From: Cudoniella acicularis
Lineage: Eukaryota > Ascomycota > Leotiomycetes > Helotiales > Helotiaceae
Assembly: GCA_013054445.1 (NCBI GenBank)
Contig: JAAMPI010000878.1
Coordinates: 1-23,791, forward strand
Reading direction: 5' to 3'
Length of the DNA: 23,791 nucleotides
In this document: piece after piece, positions 20,809 through 23,791 of the stretch
How positions within the stretch are numbered: the first letter of the stretch is position 1
Layout of the letters: each line of letters begins with the position of its first letter
Program-made: the position numbers and the translations under genes
The notes under the pieces: model-generated
What the model saw: only the letters and a program-made list of their open reading frames with translations
Databases searched by the model: none
What the model was told of the DNA's origin: nothing

Positions 20809-22614
20809 ATGGCTTCCATTTTGTTCGAGGAAGGTATTGACGGACCAAAAGCCCCAAAGTCTGTTCACAAGACCAAGCAACTTCTAAACAACATCGTAGA
20901 TGGTCTTGCAAGAACGCGCCCTCAAACATTGTACGGAGAGATACCAGTCTCGCCTATTACCTATGATGCTGGATACCGTAAGGTCACCTATCGAGCGTTG
21001 GCCAATGCTATCAATGGTGTCGCTTGGTGGTTGACAAAAAAGCTGGGACGAGGAAAGAATTTCCAATCACTTTGCTACATTGGGTGGAACGACGTCAGAT
21101 ACGTTATCATGGTTCTTGGAGCTGTGAAAGCGGGTTATAAGGTACGCTCTGATTCTTGAAATCTGTTAAACCCGAAGAATTTTAAGCTCACACCGCGATA
21201 AACCAGCTGCTCTTATTATCACCAAGGAACAATATCGAGGCAACTTTGAACTTGTTCGACGAACTGGACTGTCAAGTGCTTATTACCACCGATCCCCAAC
21301 CACCCAGCGTAAAGGCAATTTTAGAAAAAGCTTCACTGCAAACTCTCGTCGTCGGAAGCGTTGAAGAGCTACTTACCACCGAATACGCACATTTTCCTTT
21401 CAACAAAACATTCGAACAAGCTCAGGATGAGCCTTTGGTATCACTCCATACCTCAGGGACTACTGGTCTTCCAAGACCAGTAATTTACACACATGATTGG
21501 GCGGCAACTTATATTCAAACAATCCAGTTGGAACCCCCAGCAGGCTTTGAGTCGTTGGTGAGATTATATCAGGGCACTAGAATATTTATTTTGCTTCCAC
21601 CATTCCATGTAAGTTATCTTCACCTTCTGAAAATTTCTTCCGAGTAAAATAATTAACTTATGAATATCGTAGGCCTCAAGTATGTTCGGGCCTCTCATGG
21701 AAGCGATTGCAAACCAGTCCGTAATTTTGTACCCGCTTGCGACCACAGTACCGTCCTCTACTTCAATGGCAGAAGCGCTGAAATATACCACTGCAGATAC
21801 AGCTGTTATTGCACCGCCAATGGTCGCTGAAATTGCAACAAACTCTGAACTCCTAGAATTCCTTTCGAAAAGAATCGACGTGATTCTGTTTGGTGGTGGC
21901 GATTTACCTCAAGCTTTCGGAGACATTGTAACTTCAAAATTCAGATTCTACACCTCAAACGGATCGACAGAGACAGGCCCCTATCCTCTCATCCGTCCTT
22001 CCGGAGAGTGGCCAAAAGACGATTGGAAGTACAACCAATTGCATCCCATGGCTGGTCTTGAGTACCGACTTCAAACAGACGATCTTTACGAGGCGGTCAT
22101 TGTGAGGAATCAAAAAGAAGAGGAAATTCAACCGGTCTTCAAACTCTATCCTCATCTCCAAGAATATCGAACGAAAGACCTCTTCTCTCCTCACCCTACC
22201 AGACCTGATTTGTGGACCTACCGAGGACGAGCTGATGACATGATTAATCTTGCATCTGGCACTATCAACCCTACTCACATGGATCATGCCATCGCTGCTC
22301 ATCCAAAAGTTCGTGACGGGTTGATGGTACCTGTCGGCAAATATGCTAGGGAGCGGTTTGCATCTAAGACAGGTCTCTTGGTAGAAGTGAAAGAGGCCGA
22401 GATACTGTCAGAGGAGGATCGCGAAAAATTTGTCGATGAAATATGGGCGTTGGCCGGTGAAGCAAATATTAAGTATCGAGAGGAAGCTCGCGTTTTGAAG
22501 TCTCACATCGTGATAGTAGATCCCCAAAAGCCACTGCCACGGAATGGCAAGGGGCTGGTGCAGCGGGGTCTAGCACTGGAGAACTACGCAGCAGAACTCG
22601 AGCGTTTGTTATAG
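20809..22614 (+). CDS. NRPS-like adenylation-domain protein, lacking carrier and reductase domains
   Basis: Exons 20809-21141, 21207-21608 and 21673-22614. Both introns (65 and 64 nt) are GT..AG in phase 0. The product is 558 residues. ANL-superfamily motifs appear in order: A3 HTSGTTGLPRPVIYTH (about residue 190), a GGGDLP turn, A5 SNGSTETGP (about 340), A7 YRTKDLF, A8 YRGRADDMINLASG (about 429), and A10 LPRNGKGLVQR (about 532) with the catalytic Lys. The enzyme should activate a carboxylic acid as its AMP ester. The N-terminal region is that of fungal NRPS-like A-T-R enzymes (adenylation, carrier, reductase, about 1,000 residues), where a carrier domain follows A10. Here TAG comes 14 residues after the A10 block and AT-rich sequence follows with no carrier motif. 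It is therefore either a free-standing ligase or a truncated gene. Substrate cannot be told. Confidence 0.85.
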
Positions 22615-23480
22615 TTTGGGCAAAATTTATGTAGCGGGTAGCTTCATAGCTGTCATTAAAATTTCAATTCATTGGTAAATGAAATTCATACGATTCATTC
22701 GAATAGTTCCCACTCATAGGTTTTTCCGTGTTGAATACCGCATATGAAGATATCCTGCTTTGTGTTCTTCCATAAAAAGAAATTCTAGAGTTTTTGTGTT
22801 AAAATTGTCTTCCCTTTGTGGCAGTGTAAATGTCTCTGCCCTTGTGAGTGTTTTTCCTTATCTCCGCAGTCTTTTCGACACTTAGGTTATCTATGTGATC
22901 GTGTAACAAATTTATGCTAAACACTTCAAAATATGAACATTATATTGTTGCGTGTCATGTTTCTAAGATAAATAAATTAAACCAGTCGCGCCCTTACTCC
23001 CTATCGCCGAATTATATTCAAGTTAAAACAGTTCTTTGTTTAAATATTTTCAAATGTTTGATGTGGCTGCTGCGTTGTGTTATAGCGAATTGCACGCTGG
23101 AATTTGGCAAGTGTCCCCCAGTACATTAACAGCATTATAGCTATCGCATGGCGACTTTATTACCTGAAATATCACAAAATCAATTAAACAAAGCTTAAGA
23201 GAACACTTAATACTTGCTAAAATCTCTTTTAAAAATTCTTATTCTCAATAAAAATTATGATTACATGAATAAATGAGGTGTCCTCCTACAGCGCACGGCT
23301 TACTATAGTTGCAGGGCCCTGCACTAACGTTCAGCGTGTGAATCGTTATAACTAAGCAACTATGACCTGGAAACGGCCTGTAGGACTTGCCTGCACACTT
23401 CAATACCACAGTAACAATATTTGTCTTCATAATATCATTATTATAACAGTTTATTTCCGGGCCAGGTATATAGCCTTTAC
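22615..23480. other. AT-rich intergenic island
   Basis: Composition changes sharply after the adenylation gene stops. I see no coding region: the open frames at 22914-23129 (+) and 23245-23430 (-) have chance-like translations. I searched by eye for a carrier-domain LGGxS motif continuing the upstream gene and found none. A hairpin-forming element lies at 23285-23384. Confidence 0.5.
23285..23384. repeat. Imperfect hairpin / small inverted-repeat element
   Basis: CCTACAG (23285-23291) pairs with CTGTAGG (23378-23384), and ATAGTTGC (23305-23312) pairs with GCAACTAT (23356-23363), giving a two-part stem around a loop of about 43 bases. A perfect 14-bp palindrome TGCAGGGCCCTGCA lies at 23310-23323. 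It is more GC-rich than its surroundings and sits directly next to the point where retrotransposon homology is lost, so it may be a MITE-like insertion or RNA-like fold. Confidence 0.4.
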
Positions 23481-23791
23481 GAAAGGTTATAAGAGCGTTA
23501 GTAAGCCTAAATAGTATAACTAAATACTTAAAGTGTCTATATCTTATCTTAAATATAGTCTTCTATTTATTATCTCTCTTAATATAGACTTGATAATATA
23601 TATCTTTTAGGTCTAATTTCGTGAAAATTTTTATACTAACTAGTTAGTCGAGTGTTTTATCGATTAAAAAGAATAGGTAACAGTTCTTTATTATAACCTT
23701 ATTTAGGCTATAATAATCTATATATAAGTATAGGCTATCGTCTTTCTTTAAGACAAAGACAATAGGTATCCTAGTAAGACTAACAGATAGA
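23481..23791 (-). mobile_element. Ty3/Gypsy reverse transcriptase remnant with RIP-like decay, right edge open
   Basis: Reading the minus strand from the right edge, the order of a Ty3/Gypsy polymerase is clear: a block like RIPIVFVFKE, then YIDYYSLNKV (family DYR.LN), then FTKLDLKD (motif A with the catalytic Asp, near 23608-23626), then a degraded FKYLVILFRLTNA (motif B, normally YLVMPFGLTNAP) ending ITF near 23482. Motif C (YLDD) is absent: homology stops at about 23481. The frame shifts once and holds stops, including one at the usual Trp before KT. The replaced residues (Met to Ile, Pro to Leu, Gly to Arg, Trp to stop) are what C-to-T and G-to-A changes give, and the sequence is very AT-rich, both signs of RIP. 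The element continues beyond the window. Confidence 0.8.

Noticed and set aside
1..23791. CRISPR arrays, rRNA, tRNA or bacterial-type operons
   Set aside because: None seen by eye. The spliced gene structure shows eukaryotic DNA, where CRISPR and operons are not expected. A tRNA scan could not be run.

Overview
The window reads as nuclear DNA of a filamentous ascomycete, with a class such as Leotiomycetes as my guess only. Evidence: genes interrupted by 45-100 nt GT..AG introns with CTAAC-like branch sites; a HET-domain protein; a fungal giant DUF6606/DUF3638/DUF3645-type protein; an NRPS-like adenylation domain; and AT-rich sequence at the right edge holding a retrotransposon wrecked mainly by C-to-T/G-to-A changes, as repeat-induced point mutation (RIP) leaves behind.

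Layout. 1-1030: AT-rich, no convincing gene. 1031-2082 (+): a five-exon small secreted cysteine-rich protein, one exon being a 21-nt in-frame micro-exon. 2083-3031: intergenic, with one copy of a short palindrome-ended repeat. 3032-4219 (+): an unrecognised gene that looks dead (two in-frame TAGs and a one-base frameshift) but keeps a good intron. 4220-6609: intergenic, with three more copies of the short repeat and, near the next gene, a pair of CCTAGGTA-type palindromes. 6610-16277 (+): a locus of about 9.7 kb for one protein of about 3,160 residues with SecA/helicase-like ATPase motifs. Its frame is broken three times (a shift at or near an A9 run, a TAG, and a shift best explained by loss of 8 bp), yet coding quality is otherwise high throughout. 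16858-19146 (-): a complete two-exon HET protein, tail to tail with the giant gene. 19694-20176 (-): a Ser/Thr-rich tandem-repeat ORF. 20809-22614 (+): a three-exon adenylation-domain protein that stops right after the A10 motif, so it lacks the carrier and reductase domains usual in its family. 22615-23791: an AT-rich island with a 100-bp hairpin element and a Ty3/Gypsy reverse transcriptase remnant running off the right edge.

The genes do not form an obvious pathway. The picture is an accessory or subtelomere-like block at the edge of an AT-rich repeat island: candidate effector, incompatibility-type HET gene, fast-evolving giant ATPase and a truncated secondary-metabolism enzyme, with at least two loci decaying or recently broken. 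The most interesting object is the giant ATPase. It has a split, SecA-like motor signature, and its three lesions are each explicable by one small event.
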